This document shows positions 1-8,859 of a stretch of 64,000 nt of DNA, piece by piece. The notes under the pieces were generated by a model that did no database searches, was not told the origin of the DNA, and worked only from the letters and a program-made list of their open reading frames with translations. The first letter of the stretch is position 1; each line of letters begins with the position of its first letter. The stretch comes from Chelativorans sp. AA-79 (GTDB lineage Bacteria; Pseudomonadota; Alphaproteobacteria; Rhizobiales; Rhizobiaceae), in the NCBI RefSeq assembly GCF_029457495.1, contig NZ_CP120361.1, positions 1,938,001 to 2,002,000 of the forward strand, in the 5' to 3' direction. Made by a program: the position numbers and the translations under genes.

Positions 1-314
1 ATCTTTCAGCCTACGCGTTCTCCGCAGCGCCGAGGGACGGCGATTCCATCGTCGTGGGCTTGAGGCCCGAACATTTCTCGATCGGGTGCAACGGGTCCGG
101 CGAGACGGGCGCCCGCTTCTCGCTGCCCGTCCGCTACACGGAGAAGACCGGCAGCGACGTGACCGCCTTTCTGGATTCAGGCGACGGCGACCTGATCGCC
201 GTGCGCTTCGATCACAAGCACCATCACGTCCCTAAAACGGGGGAGATGGTCGAAATCCATTTTCCGAAAGACCGTTTCGACGTCTTCGACGCGACATCCG
301 GAAAAAGGATCTAG
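1..314 (+). CDS. ABC transporter ATP-binding protein, C-terminal fragment
   Basis: The gene enters the window already open; the visible frame gives about 103 residues ending in TAG. The motif GLRPEH is the hallmark of the C-terminal TOBE region of MalK/UgpC-type sugar-importer ATPases; the Walker motifs would lie upstream of the window. The stop is 32 bases before the next start, a solute-binding protein, so the two are probably co-transcribed as parts of one importer whose permeases may lie further upstream. The substrate cannot be read from this fragment. Confidence 0.85.
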   Translation, partial: LSAYAFSAAPRDGDSIVVGLRPEHFSIGCNGSGETGARFSLPVRYTEKTGSDVTAFLDSGDGDLIAVRFDHKHHHVPKTGEMVEIHFPKDRFDVFDATSGKRI

Positions 315-346
315 GCCGCTGGCCAACAAGCAGGGAGGAAATGACA

Positions 347-1612
347 ATGAAATCCGTTCTTAAAGGCGTGTATCTGGCGCTCTCCATGAGCGTTGCATCG
401 GCGGCGGCGCAGGCAGCGGACCTGACGATGTTCCATTCCTGGTCCAACGAAAGCGAGATTTCTGCGCTCAACGTGTTCGTCGACGCGCTCAAGGCGAAGG
501 GCCACACCATCAAGGAACTGGCAGTCCCGCACGAGCAGTCGGGCGCCGGTGGCCCCATCGTGGCACTCGTGATCGCGGGAACGCCGCCCAACATCTTCCT
601 GACCGGCAACGCGGACGTCTATCGCGACATCCGCGACCGCGGGCTTGGGCAGACGGTCGGCGAGCATTTCGACAAGATCGGCGCGACGGAGAAATTCCCG
701 CCGGCCGTCCGCGAGGCCATCAAGGTGGACGGCGAAGTGCGCAAGATCCCATCGGGCATCCATATCGACGGCATGATCTATTACAACATGGAGGTGGCGA
801 AAGCCGCCGGCGTCGATCCGACCTCATGGACGAGCTTCGACGAGATGTTCGCCGATATGGAGGCGGTGAAGGCGGCCGGCTACAACTTCATGGCGATGGG
901 CGGCAACACGTTTCAGGCGGGCTACCTGTTCCATGCGCTGATGGCCGGCATCGGCGGGCCGGATGTGTACAATAAGTTCTACCGGGTCGATGAGGGCGGC
1001 AAGCCGGACGAAACCGTCTTCGAGGACGAGGGCCTGCGCGACGCCATCGAGGCGTTCCGGCGCATTACGGCCCAGGCCGACGAGGGCTGGGTGAACCGGC
1101 AGTGGAACGAATCCACCAACACGGTCATCTCCGGAAAGACGCTGATGCACTTCCACGGCGACTGGATGAAGGGGCAATGGAAGGCGAGCGGGAAGGTGCT
1201 GGGCCAGGACTACAACTGCATCAACCTGCCGGGCACCAAGGCGCTGTCGGTGACGGTGGATTCCATGGGCATACTCGGCGGCGATCCGGTGTCGCCCGAG
1301 CAGATGGAGGCTGAGTTCGAACTGGCTTCGATCGCCGTCGACCCGGTCAAAAACGCAGAATTCGCTTCCTTCAAGGGCTCCACCCCCGTCCGTGTCGACG
1401 CACCGGAAGACAAGCTCGATGCCTGCAACAGGCTTGTCCTGGATTCGCTTGCAAAGGACGACTTCTGGGTGCTCAATCCCTTCTACATCAGCGATTCCGA
1501 CTGGATCAACTCCGTCTGGAACACGATGTTCACCTTCCAGGGCGATCCGTCGATGACGACCGACGATGCCATCGCCATGCTGAAGGACGAATATGACGCG
1601 ATCTTCAACTGA
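347..1612 (+). CDS. Sugar ABC transporter substrate-binding protein (family 1)
   Basis: Periplasmic binding protein of the bacterial extracellular solute-binding family 1, resembling glucose/mannose-type (GtsA-like) proteins in its N-terminal block LTMFHSWSNESE. A signal peptide is clear: a basic start, a hydrophobic core and an AQA cleavage site near residue 23. Mature length of about 400 residues fits the family. Two ATGs are possible, at 341 and 347; I prefer 347 because GGGAGG at 333-338 is then 8 bases away rather than 2. It follows the ATPase fragment by 32 bases. It captures the substrate, most likely a sugar or sugar derivative, but the ligand cannot be named. Confidence 0.88.
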   Translation: MKSVLKGVYLALSMSVASAAAQAADLTMFHSWSNESEISALNVFVDALKAKGHTIKELAVPHEQSGAGGPIVALVIAGTPPNIFLTGNADVYRDIRDRGLGQTVGEHFDKIGATEKFPPAVREAIKVDGEVRKIPSGIHIDGMIYYNMEVAKAAGVDPTSWTSFDEMFADMEAVKAAGYNFMAMGGNTFQAGYLFHALMAGIGGPDVYNKFYRVDEGGKPDETVFEDEGLRDAIEAFRRITAQADEGWVNRQWNESTNTVISGKTLMHFHGDWMKGQWKASGKVLGQDYNCINLPGTKALSVTVDSMGILGGDPVSPEQMEAEFELASIAVDPVKNAEFASFKGSTPVRVDAPEDKLDACNRLVLDSLAKDDFWVLNPFYISDSDWINSVWNTMFTFQGDPSMTTDDAIAMLKDEYDAIFN

Positions 1613-1845
1613 CCGCTTGCGGCGCGGATGAGGCAGCCGGCCTATCGGGGGCGGAACATGACGTCGCCGCGCCGTCGGGGTCCGTGGGTCTTCCGCTCTG
1701 ACAATCCGCTCTTCTATACGGTAGGCCATGGTGTAGGCCGGATCAAAGACATTGCCCATCTCGTAGCGGGCGACCTCAGCCATGAGGTGGCTCGCTCCAG
1801 GGCGAGATCCGCATTACACCGTGTCCACCGATCCGGGAGGATACC

Positions 1846-2490
1846 ATGCGAGAGGCTTTGATTGTTTGGGGCGGCTGGAGCGGGCACGAGCCCGAAAAGT
1901 GCGCCGGGATCGTCCGCGAAATGCTGGAGGAAGACGGCTTCGAGGTCCACACGGAAGACTCGACCGAGGCCTTCGCGGATCCGGCGATCAGGGAACTGAG
2001 CCTGATCGTGCCGATTTTCACCATGTCCAAGATCGAGAAGGAGGAGGTCTCGAACCTGACGGCCGCCGTTGAGGCGGGCGTCGGCCTCGGTGGCTTTCAC
2101 GGGGGAATGGCGGACGCGTTCCGCGAGGCCGTCGACTACCAGTTCATGGTCGGAGGCCAGTGGGTGGCGCATCCGGGCGGCATCGTCGACTATCGTGTCG
2201 ATATCACCCGGCCGGACGACCCTATCATGGAGGGGCTGCGGAGCTTTGCCTACCGGTCGGAGCAGTATTACATGCATGTCGACCCATCGATCGAGGTGCT
2301 GGCCACCACCACTTTCTCGGGCGAGCACGCCCCCTGGATCGAGGGCGTGGTCATGCCTGTCGTCTGGAAGCGCAGGCACGGAAGAGGCCGCGTCTTCTGC
2401 TCCACGCTCGGCCACGTGGCGGCGGAATTCGGTGTGCCGGAGATGCGCACAATCCTGCGCCGCGGCCTGAACTGGGCCGCGCGCGACTAG
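1846..2490 (+). CDS. ThuA-like domain protein
   Basis: A 214-residue single-domain protein of the ThuA (trehalose utilisation) family, a class I glutamine-amidotransferase-like fold. Visible family marks are the N-terminal strand EALIVWGGWSGHE and the conserved GGFHGGMADAF block near residue 83, followed by VGGQWVAHPGG. ThuA is needed for trehalose and sucrose catabolism in Sinorhizobium; related proteins occur in many sugar clusters, and their reaction is not firmly known. GGGAGG lies 5 bases before the ATG. It is 233 bases after the binding-protein gene and probably belongs to the same catabolic unit. Family call is firm; function is not. Confidence 0.82.
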   Translation: MREALIVWGGWSGHEPEKCAGIVREMLEEDGFEVHTEDSTEAFADPAIRELSLIVPIFTMSKIEKEEVSNLTAAVEAGVGLGGFHGGMADAFREAVDYQFMVGGQWVAHPGGIVDYRVDITRPDDPIMEGLRSFAYRSEQYYMHVDPSIEVLATTTFSGEHAPWIEGVVMPVVWKRRHGRGRVFCSTLGHVAAEFGVPEMRTILRRGLNWAARD

Positions 2491-2494
2491 CTTC

Positions 2495-2520
2495 CGACGA
2501 CCGGAGCTTGCAGGTCGTCG
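2495..2520 (+). terminator. Stem-loop after the ThuA-like gene
   Basis: CGACGACC (2495-2502) pairs perfectly with GGTCGTCG (2513-2520) around a 10-base loop, starting 5 bases after the TAG of the ThuA-like gene. No T-run follows, so termination would not be a textbook intrinsic one; it may protect the 3' end instead. Confidence 0.4.
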
Positions 2521-2618
2521 TGCGAAACCGCGACGGATGAAATGAGTCCAGCCCTGGACGAACGCATGAACGGAGCCCGCATGGAGCTCTGGACGATCCA
2601 ACGTTCAATGTGCGAAAC

Positions 2619-2629
2619 TGGTCCGACCA
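2619..2629. promoter_or_regulatory. Predicted FCD-GntR operator, TGGT-N3-ACCA
   Basis: TGGTCCGACCA is an 11-base palindrome, within ACTGGTCCGACCAGA, 33 bases before the start of the M24 peptidase-like gene. TGGT-N3-ACCA is the known core of FadR/PdhR-type operators. The same core occurs at 7156, 7327, 17029 and 17205, always in front of genes of this cluster. The regulator is inferred to be the GntR protein at 14148-14879. Confidence 0.65.
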
Positions 2630-2662
2630 GAAGGGCTGGAGGCCCGCCGAGGAGGAACTGTC

Positions 2663-3853
2663 ATGAATGTCGACGCGCTTCGCACGACCCGTATCGTGAC
2701 ACCATTTGACACGAGCCGGCTTGACACACTGATGGAAGAGGCCGGCATCGACGTCCTCCTCGCCACTTCCAAGCACAACACGCAGTATTTGCTGGGCGGC
2801 TACAGATTCATTTTCTTTTCGGCGATGGACGCGATCGGGCATAGCAGGTACCTGCCCATCGTCATCTACAACAAAGGGCGTGTCGAAGATTCCGCCTATG
2901 TGGCGAACCGGATGGAGTGTGGCGAGCATCAGAACCATCCATTCTGGACGCCAGCTTTTCATCCTGCGGCCTGGGGCGCGCTGGATGCGGCCGCCTGTGC
3001 GGTCGAGCATCTGAGGAAGATCGGAAAGGGCGCCGGACGCATCGGCATCGAGCCATCTTTCCTGCCGGTGGATGCCTACCAACTGTTTGGCGAACGGCTG
3101 GAGGGCGCGACCTTCGTGGACGCGACGGGCGTGCTCGAGCGGATGCGTGCCGTGAAGGCGCCGGAAGAGCTGGAGAAGCTGCGGAGGGCCTCCGAGCTCA
3201 TCACCGATGCCATGATCGCGACAATCGCATGGGCGCGTGCGGGAACGACAAAGACCGAGATCATCGAGCGGCTGCGACGGGAGGAAACGAACCGCGGCCT
3301 GCAGTTCGAATACTGTCTTCTCACCCTCGGATCGAGCCACAACCGGGCTGCGTCAGACCAGGCCTGGCGGGAGGGGGATGTGCTCTCCATCGATTCGGGC
3401 GGGAACTGTCGCGGCTATATCGGCGATCTGTGTCGCATGGGTGTGCTGGGTGATCCCGATGCCGAACTGGAGGATTTGCTGGGCGAGGTGGAGCGGATCC
3501 AGCAGGCGGCATTCTCGAAGATTCGCGCGGGCGTGCGCGGCGGCGATGTGATCGCCCACGGGCAGGGTGCGCTCAAAGCCTCGAAGGTTGCAGAGTTCAC
3601 CGACTTCTTCGCCCACGGCATGGGGCTCATCACCCATGAGGTACCGTTTCTGATGACCAATCACCCGGTGACCTATGAGGGTGTGGATGCCGACCGCCCG
3701 CTGGAGGCCGGCATGGTCCTCTCGGTGGAGACGACGATGCTTCACCCTTCCCGGGGGTTCATCAAGCTCGAGGATACGTTGGCGGTCACGGCCGACGGCT
3801 ACGAGATGTTCGGCGAGCGGGGCAGGGGGTGGAACCGGGGCGCGACGGCATAG
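2663..3853 (+). CDS. M24 family metallopeptidase (creatinase/Xaa-Pro peptidase-like)
   Basis: A 396-residue protein with a creatinase-type N-terminal domain (about residues 15-160) and a C-terminal pita-bread M24 domain. All five metal ligands are visible: Asp in LSIDSGG, Asp in GYIGDLCR, His in FFAHGMGL, Glu in SVETT and Glu in KLEDTLAV. It should therefore be a competent two-metal hydrolase, of either the peptidase or the creatinase/DMSP-lyase-like type. GAGGAGG precedes the ATG, and a TGGT-N3-ACCA operator lies just upstream, tying it to the GntR regulon. Substrate unknown; within a sugar cluster a role in removing an amide or peptide-linked compound is only a guess. Confidence 0.85.
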   Translation: MNVDALRTTRIVTPFDTSRLDTLMEEAGIDVLLATSKHNTQYLLGGYRFIFFSAMDAIGHSRYLPIVIYNKGRVEDSAYVANRMECGEHQNHPFWTPAFHPAAWGALDAAACAVEHLRKIGKGAGRIGIEPSFLPVDAYQLFGERLEGATFVDATGVLERMRAVKAPEELEKLRRASELITDAMIATIAWARAGTTKTEIIERLRREETNRGLQFEYCLLTLGSSHNRAASDQAWREGDVLSIDSGGNCRGYIGDLCRMGVLGDPDAELEDLLGEVERIQQAAFSKIRAGVRGGDVIAHGQGALKASKVAEFTDFFAHGMGLITHEVPFLMTNHPVTYEGVDADRPLEAGMVLSVETTMLHPSRGFIKLEDTLAVTADGYEMFGERGRGWNRGATA

Positions 3854-3908
3854 GATGCGGACAGCGGGTTGGAAAGGCCACGCCTGCCTACACCCAAGGC
3901 TTGCAGCC

Positions 3909-4331
3909 TTACGCCTTGCCGGCTTTCAGCAGGCGGAAGCCGGGCAGATCGCGAAGCGCCTGTTCCGGACCGGCCGGTGAATAGACGACGAAGAGCTGCA
4001 TCGGGCCGTTGCCGGTGTTCAGCGTCGAGTGATAACGGCTTTCGGGCACGTAGACCGTGCAGCCCGGCCCCACCTCGCGCGTGACGGGACTGCCGTTCTC
4101 GTCCTCGACCATCTGCTCGCCGGTGCCCGAAATCACGAAGATGATCTCTTCGGCGCCCGGATGGTTGTGGCGCGCATGGCCTTCGCCCGGGTTCACGTCC
4201 ACCACGCCGCCGGAGAACCGCCTGGCGCCGTTGACCTCCGGCCCGACCGTCAGCGCCAGCTTTCCCCAATCGAAGCCGAAGGCATCCACCTCTCCAGGTT
4301 GGATGAAGAATTGCCGTCCGTTCTCACTCAT
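3909..4331 (-). CDS. Cupin domain protein
   Basis: A 140-residue single-cupin protein. The first cupin motif is visible as EGHARHNHPGAEEIIFV, with the metal-type His-x-His and Glu, and the second as YVPESRYHSTLN. It has no signal peptide and should be cytoplasmic. It is the last gene of a three-gene minus-strand unit (UPF0261, PEP-hydrolase-like, cupin), 21 bases after the preceding stop. Cupins of this kind can be isomerases, dioxygenases or sensors; I cannot choose. Confidence 0.8.
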   Translation of the reverse strand: MSENGRQFFIQPGEVDAFGFDWGKLALTVGPEVNGARRFSGGVVDVNPGEGHARHNHPGAEEIIFVISGTGEQMVEDENGSPVTREVGPGCTVYVPESRYHSTLNTGNGPMQLFVVYSPAGPEQALRDLPGFRLLKAGKA

Positions 4332-4352
4332 CTCGCTTTCCTCCCTGGACTT

Positions 4353-5195
4353 TCATATGCCTTTGCGCAGCGGCAGAGCCTTGAAGCCTGCCGTCTGGTC
4401 GCGGATCGCCGCCTCCGCCGGCAGGCGCTCCATCGAGCTTGCGCCGTAGAAGCCGTGGATGCCGGTGCAGCGCTCGAGGATATAGCGTGCGTCCTCGGGC
4501 ATCGCGATCGGCCCTCCGTGGCAAAGCACGATCACGTCCTCGCGGACGGTCCGGGCCGCGGCCGCGATGGCGTCGATCTCCTCCACGCACCGGTCCAGCG
4601 ACTTGGCCGACGAGGCCCCGATCGTGCCACCGGTGGTGACCCCCATATGGGCAACCACAATGTCCGCGCCGGCGCGCGTCATGGCGACCGCCTCGCGCGG
4701 ATTGAAGACATAGGGCGTCGTCAGCAGATCGAGCTGATGCGCGGCGGCGATCATGTCGACCTCCAGCGCGTAGGACATGCCCGTTTCCTCGAAGCTCTGG
4801 CGCATCACCCCGTCGAAGAGGCCGATCGTCGGAAAATTCTGCACGCCGGAAAAGCCCATCGCCTTCAGCTCGCCAAGGAACCGCGGCATCAGCACGAAGG
4901 GGTCCGTCCCGTTGACGCCGGCAAGCACCGGCGTTTTCTTCACCACCGGCAGAACCTCGACTGCCATCTCCTTCACGATCTCGTTGGCGTTCCCGTAGGC
5001 GAGCAGGCCGGCGGCCGAGCCCCGTCCCGCCATGCGGTAGCGGCCCGAATTGTAGATGATGATGAGGTCGATGCCGCCCGCCTCCTCGGCCTTGGCGGAA
5101 AGGCCCGTTCCGGCCCCGCCGCCGACGATGGGCTTGCCCTCGGCAATCATCTTGCGGAACGTCTCGAGGACCTGGCTACGTGGAATTGCGGGCAT
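4353..5195 (-). CDS. Phosphoenolpyruvate hydrolase-like TIM-barrel protein
   Basis: A 280-residue protein of the phosphoenolpyruvate-hydrolase-like family, related in fold to the isocitrate lyase/PEP mutase superfamily. Characteristic stretches are the N-terminal [16 protein letters not shown], the [18 protein letters not shown] segment and a C-terminal [13 protein letters not shown]. It overlaps the end of the upstream UPF0261 gene by 20 bases, so the two are translationally coupled. In plants the same two domains are fused in one protein, Tm-1. Enzymatic activity of the family is poorly established. Confidence 0.82.
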   Translation of the reverse strand: MPAIPRSQVLETFRKMIAEGKPIVGGGAGTGLSAKAEEAGGIDLIIIYNSGRYRMAGRGSAAGLLAYGNANEIVKEMAVEVLPVVKKTPVLAGVNGTDPFVLMPRFLGELKAMGFSGVQNFPTIGLFDGVMRQSFEETGMSYALEVDMIAAAHQLDLLTTPYVFNPREAVAMTRAGADIVVAHMGVTTGGTIGASSAKSLDRCVEEIDAIAAAARTVREDVIVLCHGGPIAMPEDARYILERCTGIHGFYGASSMERLPAEAAIRDQTAGFKALPLRKGI

Positions 5196-6399
5196 CTTGC
5201 CTCTCAGTGCTGATGGATTCGAGAAAGGTGGAGGCTGCGGCCTCGGCGAAGGCGGGATCGTTGATGTGCAGCGACAGGCGCACGATCTTGCGCCGGGCGG
5301 TCTGCCGGACGGTCGCTTCGATCGCCTGGAACAGGGCCGCGTCGGCCTCCGGATCGAAGAAGGCGCCGCCTTCGATATCGAGCGCGGAAATGCCTCTTTC
5401 GGGGATCAGGAACCGCACCTCGCCCTCGCATGCGTTGAGCTTCGCGCCGATCCACACGCCGATGGCGCGGCACTCCTCCGCCGTCGTGCGCATCAGCGTG
5501 ACGTTGGGGTTGTGCTTGTAGAGATTGCGGGCCCGCAGCGGTTCCGGCACGGTCTCCGGCGCCCAGAAATTCACCATGTCGAGCGCGCCGACCGAGCCCA
5601 CATAAGGAAGGCGCGTGCGGGCGACGGCACCGAAGCGATCTTCCGTAGCCGGGAGGACGCCGCCGAAGAGCAGGTCGCACACCTCTGTGGTCGTGATGTC
5701 GATGAAGCCGGCCAGCATGCCGCTGTCGGCCAGCTTCTCCATCGTGCGCCCGCCCGTGCCCGTGGCATGGAAGACCATGCAGTCGTAGTCGTCGCGCAGA
5801 CGGTCTGCGATCGCGGTGACGCAGGGCGTGGTCACGCCGAACATGGTGAGGCCGATCGCCGGCCTGGTCTCGCTACGGTCGGCGGGATGCGCGGCCATTC
5901 CCGCGACCGCCTCCGCGGCGTTGTGCAGGATGACGCGGCTGAGGCCGTTCAGCCCCGCAATGTCGGTGACCGCGGGCATCATGACGATGTCGGAAATGTC
6001 GACATAAGGCGACACGTCCCCGGAAGCGAGGGTGGAGACCATCAGCTTCGGGAGGCCGTAGGGCAGCATGCGCATTCCGGCGGTGATGATCGCGGTGCCC
6101 CCGCCGCCGCCGATGCCGACCACCCCGCCGATATCCCCGCGCGAGGCGATGAAGCGGCTGAAGGCCGTGGTCATCGCCGCGACCGCCGTTCCGCGGTCGT
6201 CCAGGCCGAGAACCGCCGCCGGGCCGTCGGGATGAAAGGCCGCCACCTCCGCCGCCGGGACGTCCATCTTCGAAGGGGACGGACGCGTGCCCACGTCGAC
6301 ACGGACCACGGGCAGCCCGCGCGCCTCGACCAGGGCGGCGAGGAATGCCAGCTCCTCCCCTTTCGTATCGGCCGTGCCGACGACATAGACCCGTTTCAA
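5176..6399 (-). CDS. UPF0261 / Tm-1-like ATP-binding domain protein
   Basis: Starting at TTG 6399, preceded by GGGAGG at 4 bases, gives 407 residues, the usual UPF0261 length; an ATG at 6492 would add 31 unusual residues and lie inside a regulatory palindrome. The start [16 protein letters not shown] is the family signature, followed by a glycine-rich nucleotide-binding segment [13 protein letters not shown] near residue 95. It is the Tm-1-like N-terminal domain, known from tomato Tm-1 to bind ATP; its bacterial role is unknown. First gene of a TetR-linked operon with the PEP-hydrolase-like and cupin genes. Confidence 0.83.
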   Translation of the reverse strand: MKRVYVVGTADTKGEELAFLAALVEARGLPVVRVDVGTRPSPSKMDVPAAEVAAFHPDGPAAVLGLDDRGTAVAAMTTAFSRFIASRGDIGGVVGIGGGGGTAIITAGMRMLPYGLPKLMVSTLASGDVSPYVDISDIVMMPAVTDIAGLNGLSRVILHNAAEAVAGMAAHPADRSETRPAIGLTMFGVTTPCVTAIADRLRDDYDCMVFHATGTGGRTMEKLADSGMLAGFIDITTTEVCDLLFGGVLPATEDRFGAVARTRLPYVGSVGALDMVNFWAPETVPEPLRARNLYKHNPNVTLMRTTAEECRAIGVWIGAKLNACEGEVRFLIPERGISALDIEGGAFFDPEADAALFQAIEATVRQTARRKIVRLSLHINDPAFAEAAASTFLESISTERQDARNST

Positions 6400-6486
6400 G
6401 CAACCTCCCTTGCCTGCTCGTTTTCTTCTTCCGCCCTTCCTGGGGCGGCAGCTTCTGCCGGCTGTTGCAAATTTTTGAGACGCGAG

Positions 6487-6499
6487 TATCATAATGATA
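6487..6499. promoter_or_regulatory. Predicted TetR operator
   Basis: TATCATAATGATA is a perfect 13-base palindrome (6+1+6) that ends on the first base of the tetR-type start codon and lies 88 bases before the divergent UPF0261 start. Its place fits an operator for the adjacent TetR regulator controlling both directions. The assignment is by position only. Confidence 0.5.
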
Positions 6500-7140
6500 T
6501 GGATATCTCACGTCAATCAACCGAGTTGCTGGAGGAAAGCGAACGCGGCCCGCGGGCGAGGACCCGCCGACTGATGCTCGAGACGGCAATCAAGCTTATG
6601 CAGGCGGGTGTGACGCCGTCCGTCAGCGACGTGGCCGAAGCGGCGGAGGTGTCGCGGGCAACCGCCTATCGCTACTTCCCTAGCCAGGCGGCCCTGGTCG
6701 ATGCCGTGGTGGACGAGGCCCTGGGGCCAATTCTGAAATGGAAGGATCGGTCGTCCGATGCCGCAGAGCGGATCGAGAGTCTGTTCCGCACATCGCTGCC
6801 GCGCATCGACGAGTTCGAGGCGACGTTCAAGGCCGCGTTGAAGCTTTCGCTGGACCAGTGGGCGCAGCGAAAGTCGGGGGCGCCGGAGGGCGAGCCGCAG
6901 TTCATGCGCGGGCACCGCGTGGAACTCCTGCGCAATGCGCTGGAGCCGTTGCGTGGGGAATTGCCCGAGGCAGAGGTCGACCGGCTCGCCCAGGCGCTGT
7001 CGCTGATCTTCGGCATCGAGGCCCTGGTGGTGCTCAAGGATATCTGGGGCCTCGACAGCAAGGAATCCGAGAAGGTGGCGACCTGGGCCGCACTGGAACT
7101 GGTGCGGGCGACAGTGCGCCACAAGGATGAGGGGGGCTAG
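6499..7140 (+). CDS. TetR family transcriptional regulator
   Basis: A 213-residue regulator with an N-terminal helix-turn-helix (about residues 20-70): [20 protein letters not shown] is a textbook TetR recognition-helix region. The C-terminal two-thirds is the variable ligand-binding part. The ATG at 6499 sits at the expected distance before the HTH. It is divergent from the UPF0261 operon and probably controls that operon and itself through the palindrome at its start. The ligand is unknown. Confidence 0.88.
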   Translation: MDISRQSTELLEESERGPRARTRRLMLETAIKLMQAGVTPSVSDVAEAAEVSRATAYRYFPSQAALVDAVVDEALGPILKWKDRSSDAAERIESLFRTSLPRIDEFEATFKAALKLSLDQWAQRKSGAPEGEPQFMRGHRVELLRNALEPLRGELPEAEVDRLAQALSLIFGIEALVVLKDIWGLDSKESEKVATWAALELVRATVRHKDEGG

Positions 7141-7152
7141 AAACACAGGTCA

Positions 7153-7169
7153 ATCTGGTTGGACCAGAT
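7153..7169. promoter_or_regulatory. Predicted FCD-GntR operator (distal site of ABC operon)
   Basis: ATCTGGTTGGACCAGAT is a perfect palindrome of two 7-base arms around TGG, starting 13 bases after the TetR stop. It is the best-conserved of the five TGGT-N3-ACCA copies. It lies 171 bases before the second copy of the same promoter region, so a loop between two bound dimers is possible. Confidence 0.65.
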
Positions 7170-7308
7170 CGGGTATCTGCGTGGTTGTATGCTGCCGCGC
7201 ATCCGTCTGTGGGGCTTGCGTTGGGTTCGACTGATAGACAGCCGAAACCATGGTGTTTTGGAGCAGGGCCTTTCAAACAACCCCACGTAGCCTGACGCGA
7301 CAAGTGGC

Positions 7309-7340
7309 TTGACTGAAATTGCAATTTGGTACTACCAGAT
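7309..7340 (+). promoter_or_regulatory. Promoter with overlapping GntR operator (proximal site)
   Basis: TTGACT at 7309-7314 is a good -35 hexamer. The palindrome ATTTGGTACTACCAGAT (7324-7340), core TGGT-ACT-ACCA at 7327-7337, lies where the -10 element would be. Repressor binding would block polymerase, so this is probably the main control point of the ABC operon starting at 7466. The same arrangement occurs at 17186-17215. The rest of the 325-base gap 7141-7465 holds no convincing gene. Confidence 0.6.
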
Positions 7341-7465
7341 TATCGGGAAGAAGGAGGAGAAGTCGCCTCGCAGAGAACTGGCGAACAGGTGAGGAGACCT
7401 GTCGCCACAACGGCACAAGTGGGGTGGCCAGCAACCGTTTCAGGCGCAAGAATGGGAGGAACATC

Positions 7466-8773
7466 ATGCGCAATGGAATGAAGGGCCTATTTGCGGGCAT
7501 ATCGCTGTTTGCCTTCGGGGCATCAGCAAGCGCGCAGGAACTGACGATCTTCTGGGCCGAATGGGATCCGGCCAACTATCTGCAGGAACTCGTCAATGAA
7601 TACGAAGCCGAGACCGGTGTAGCGGTCACGGTCGAGACGACGCCCTGGCAGGATTTCCAGACGAAGGCTTTCACCGAGTTCAATGCGAGAGGCTCCGCCT
7701 ACGACATGGTCGTCGGCGACTCCCAGTGGCTGGGCGCCGCTTCCGAGGCGGGGCACTATGTGGACCTCACGGAGTTCTTCAACAAGCACAAGTTGAACGA
7801 AGTGATGGCTCCGGCGACAGTGAAATACTATGCCGAATATCCGGCCAATTCCGGGAAGTACTGGGCCATTCCGGCCGAGGGCGACGCGGTGGGCTGGGCC
7901 TACCGCAAGGACTGGTTCGAGGACCCGGAGGAGATGGAGGCGTTCAAGGCCAAGTATGGCTACGACCTCGCCCCGCCGCAGACCTGGGCTCAGATGCGCG
8001 ACATCGCCGAGTTCTTCCACCGTCCGGACGAAAATCGCTACGGGATCGCCATCTACACCGACAATTCCTATGACGGCCTCGTCATGGGTGTCGAAAACGC
8101 CATCTTCTCCTATGGCGGCGAGCTGGGAAACTACGAGACCTACGAGGTCGAGGGCATCATCAACTCCGAGCAGAACGTCAAGGCGCTCGAGATGTATCGT
8201 GAGCTCTACGGCTATACGCCTCCGGGCTGGGCCAAGACCTTCTTCGTGGAGAACAACCAGGCCATCACCGAGAACCTGGCCGCAATGAGCATGAACTACT
8301 TCGCCTTCTTCCCGGCACTCGTGAACGAGGCGTCGAACCCCAATGCCGAAGTGACCGGCTTCTTCGCCAATCCGGAGGGTCCGGATGGCGACCAGTTCGC
8401 CGCGCTCGGCGGGCAGGGGATCTCGATCGTCTCCTATTCCGATAACAAGGAAGAAGCGATGAAGTTCCTGGAATGGTTCATCCAGGACGACGTCCAGAAG
8501 CGCTGGGCCGAACTCGGCGGCTACACCGCGCATGCCAAGACGCTGGAATCGGAAGAGTTCCGCAATGCGACCCCTTACAACGAGGCCTTCTACCAGACCA
8601 TGTTCAAGGTGAAGGACTTCTGGGCGACGCCGGAATATGCCGAGCTTCTCATCCAGATGAATCAGCGCATCTACCCCTACATCGTAGGTGGGGAAGGCAC
8701 GGCCAAGGAAGCGCTCGACGCGCTTGCGACGGACTGGAAGGGGACGTTCGAGAAGTACAATCGCTACGAGTGA
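7466..8773 (+). CDS. Carbohydrate ABC transporter substrate-binding protein
   Basis: Extracellular solute-binding family 1 protein, 435 residues. Starting at ATG 7466 (GGGAGGA 5 bases upstream) gives a signal peptide of about 24 residues with a SASA-Q cleavage region, followed by ELTIFWAEWDPANYLQEL, typical of sugar/polyol binding proteins. An upstream in-frame start would run through the operator and is rejected. It heads a six-gene operon with two permeases, a small membrane protein and two ATPases. Ligand unknown; the surrounding enzymes suggest a sugar acid or polyol. Confidence 0.88.
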   Translation: MRNGMKGLFAGISLFAFGASASAQELTIFWAEWDPANYLQELVNEYEAETGVAVTVETTPWQDFQTKAFTEFNARGSAYDMVVGDSQWLGAASEAGHYVDLTEFFNKHKLNEVMAPATVKYYAEYPANSGKYWAIPAEGDAVGWAYRKDWFEDPEEMEAFKAKYGYDLAPPQTWAQMRDIAEFFHRPDENRYGIAIYTDNSYDGLVMGVENAIFSYGGELGNYETYEVEGIINSEQNVKALEMYRELYGYTPPGWAKTFFVENNQAITENLAAMSMNYFAFFPALVNEASNPNAEVTGFFANPEGPDGDQFAALGGQGISIVSYSDNKEEAMKFLEWFIQDDVQKRWAELGGYTAHAKTLESEEFRNATPYNEAFYQTMFKVKDFWATPEYAELLIQMNQRIYPYIVGGEGTAKEALDALATDWKGTFEKYNRYE

Positions 8774-8781
8774 TGCAAGTA

Positions 8782-8810
8782 GGCGAAGAGGGCTTTCAGC
8801 CCCCTTCGCC
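8782..8810 (+). other. Intercistronic stem-loop after the binding-protein gene
   Basis: Arms GGCGAAGAGGGCT (8782-8794) and AGCCCCCTTCGCC (8798-8810) pair in 12 of 13 positions around a TTC loop, beginning 8 bases after the binding-protein stop. A second, shorter hairpin GCCGC-TTGT-GCGGC follows at 8825-8838. No T-run follows. Such hairpins between binding-protein and permease genes are known to stabilise the upstream mRNA or attenuate the rest, giving more binding protein than membrane components. Confidence 0.65.
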
Positions 8811-8859
8811 GCCGATTCTGTCGGGCCGCTTGTGCGGCGCACTCTCGGAGGAGGAGAGT

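Noticed and set aside
3896..3910. AAGGCT-TGC-AGCCTT hairpin at the cupin stop codon
   Set aside because: Six-base stem that overlaps the coding end; may be chance.
5056..6498. Long plus-strand frame running into the TetR gene
   Set aside because: The first two thirds lie antisense to the UPF0261 and PEP-hydrolase-like genes and lack family features; only the last 213 residues are a TetR protein with its own start.
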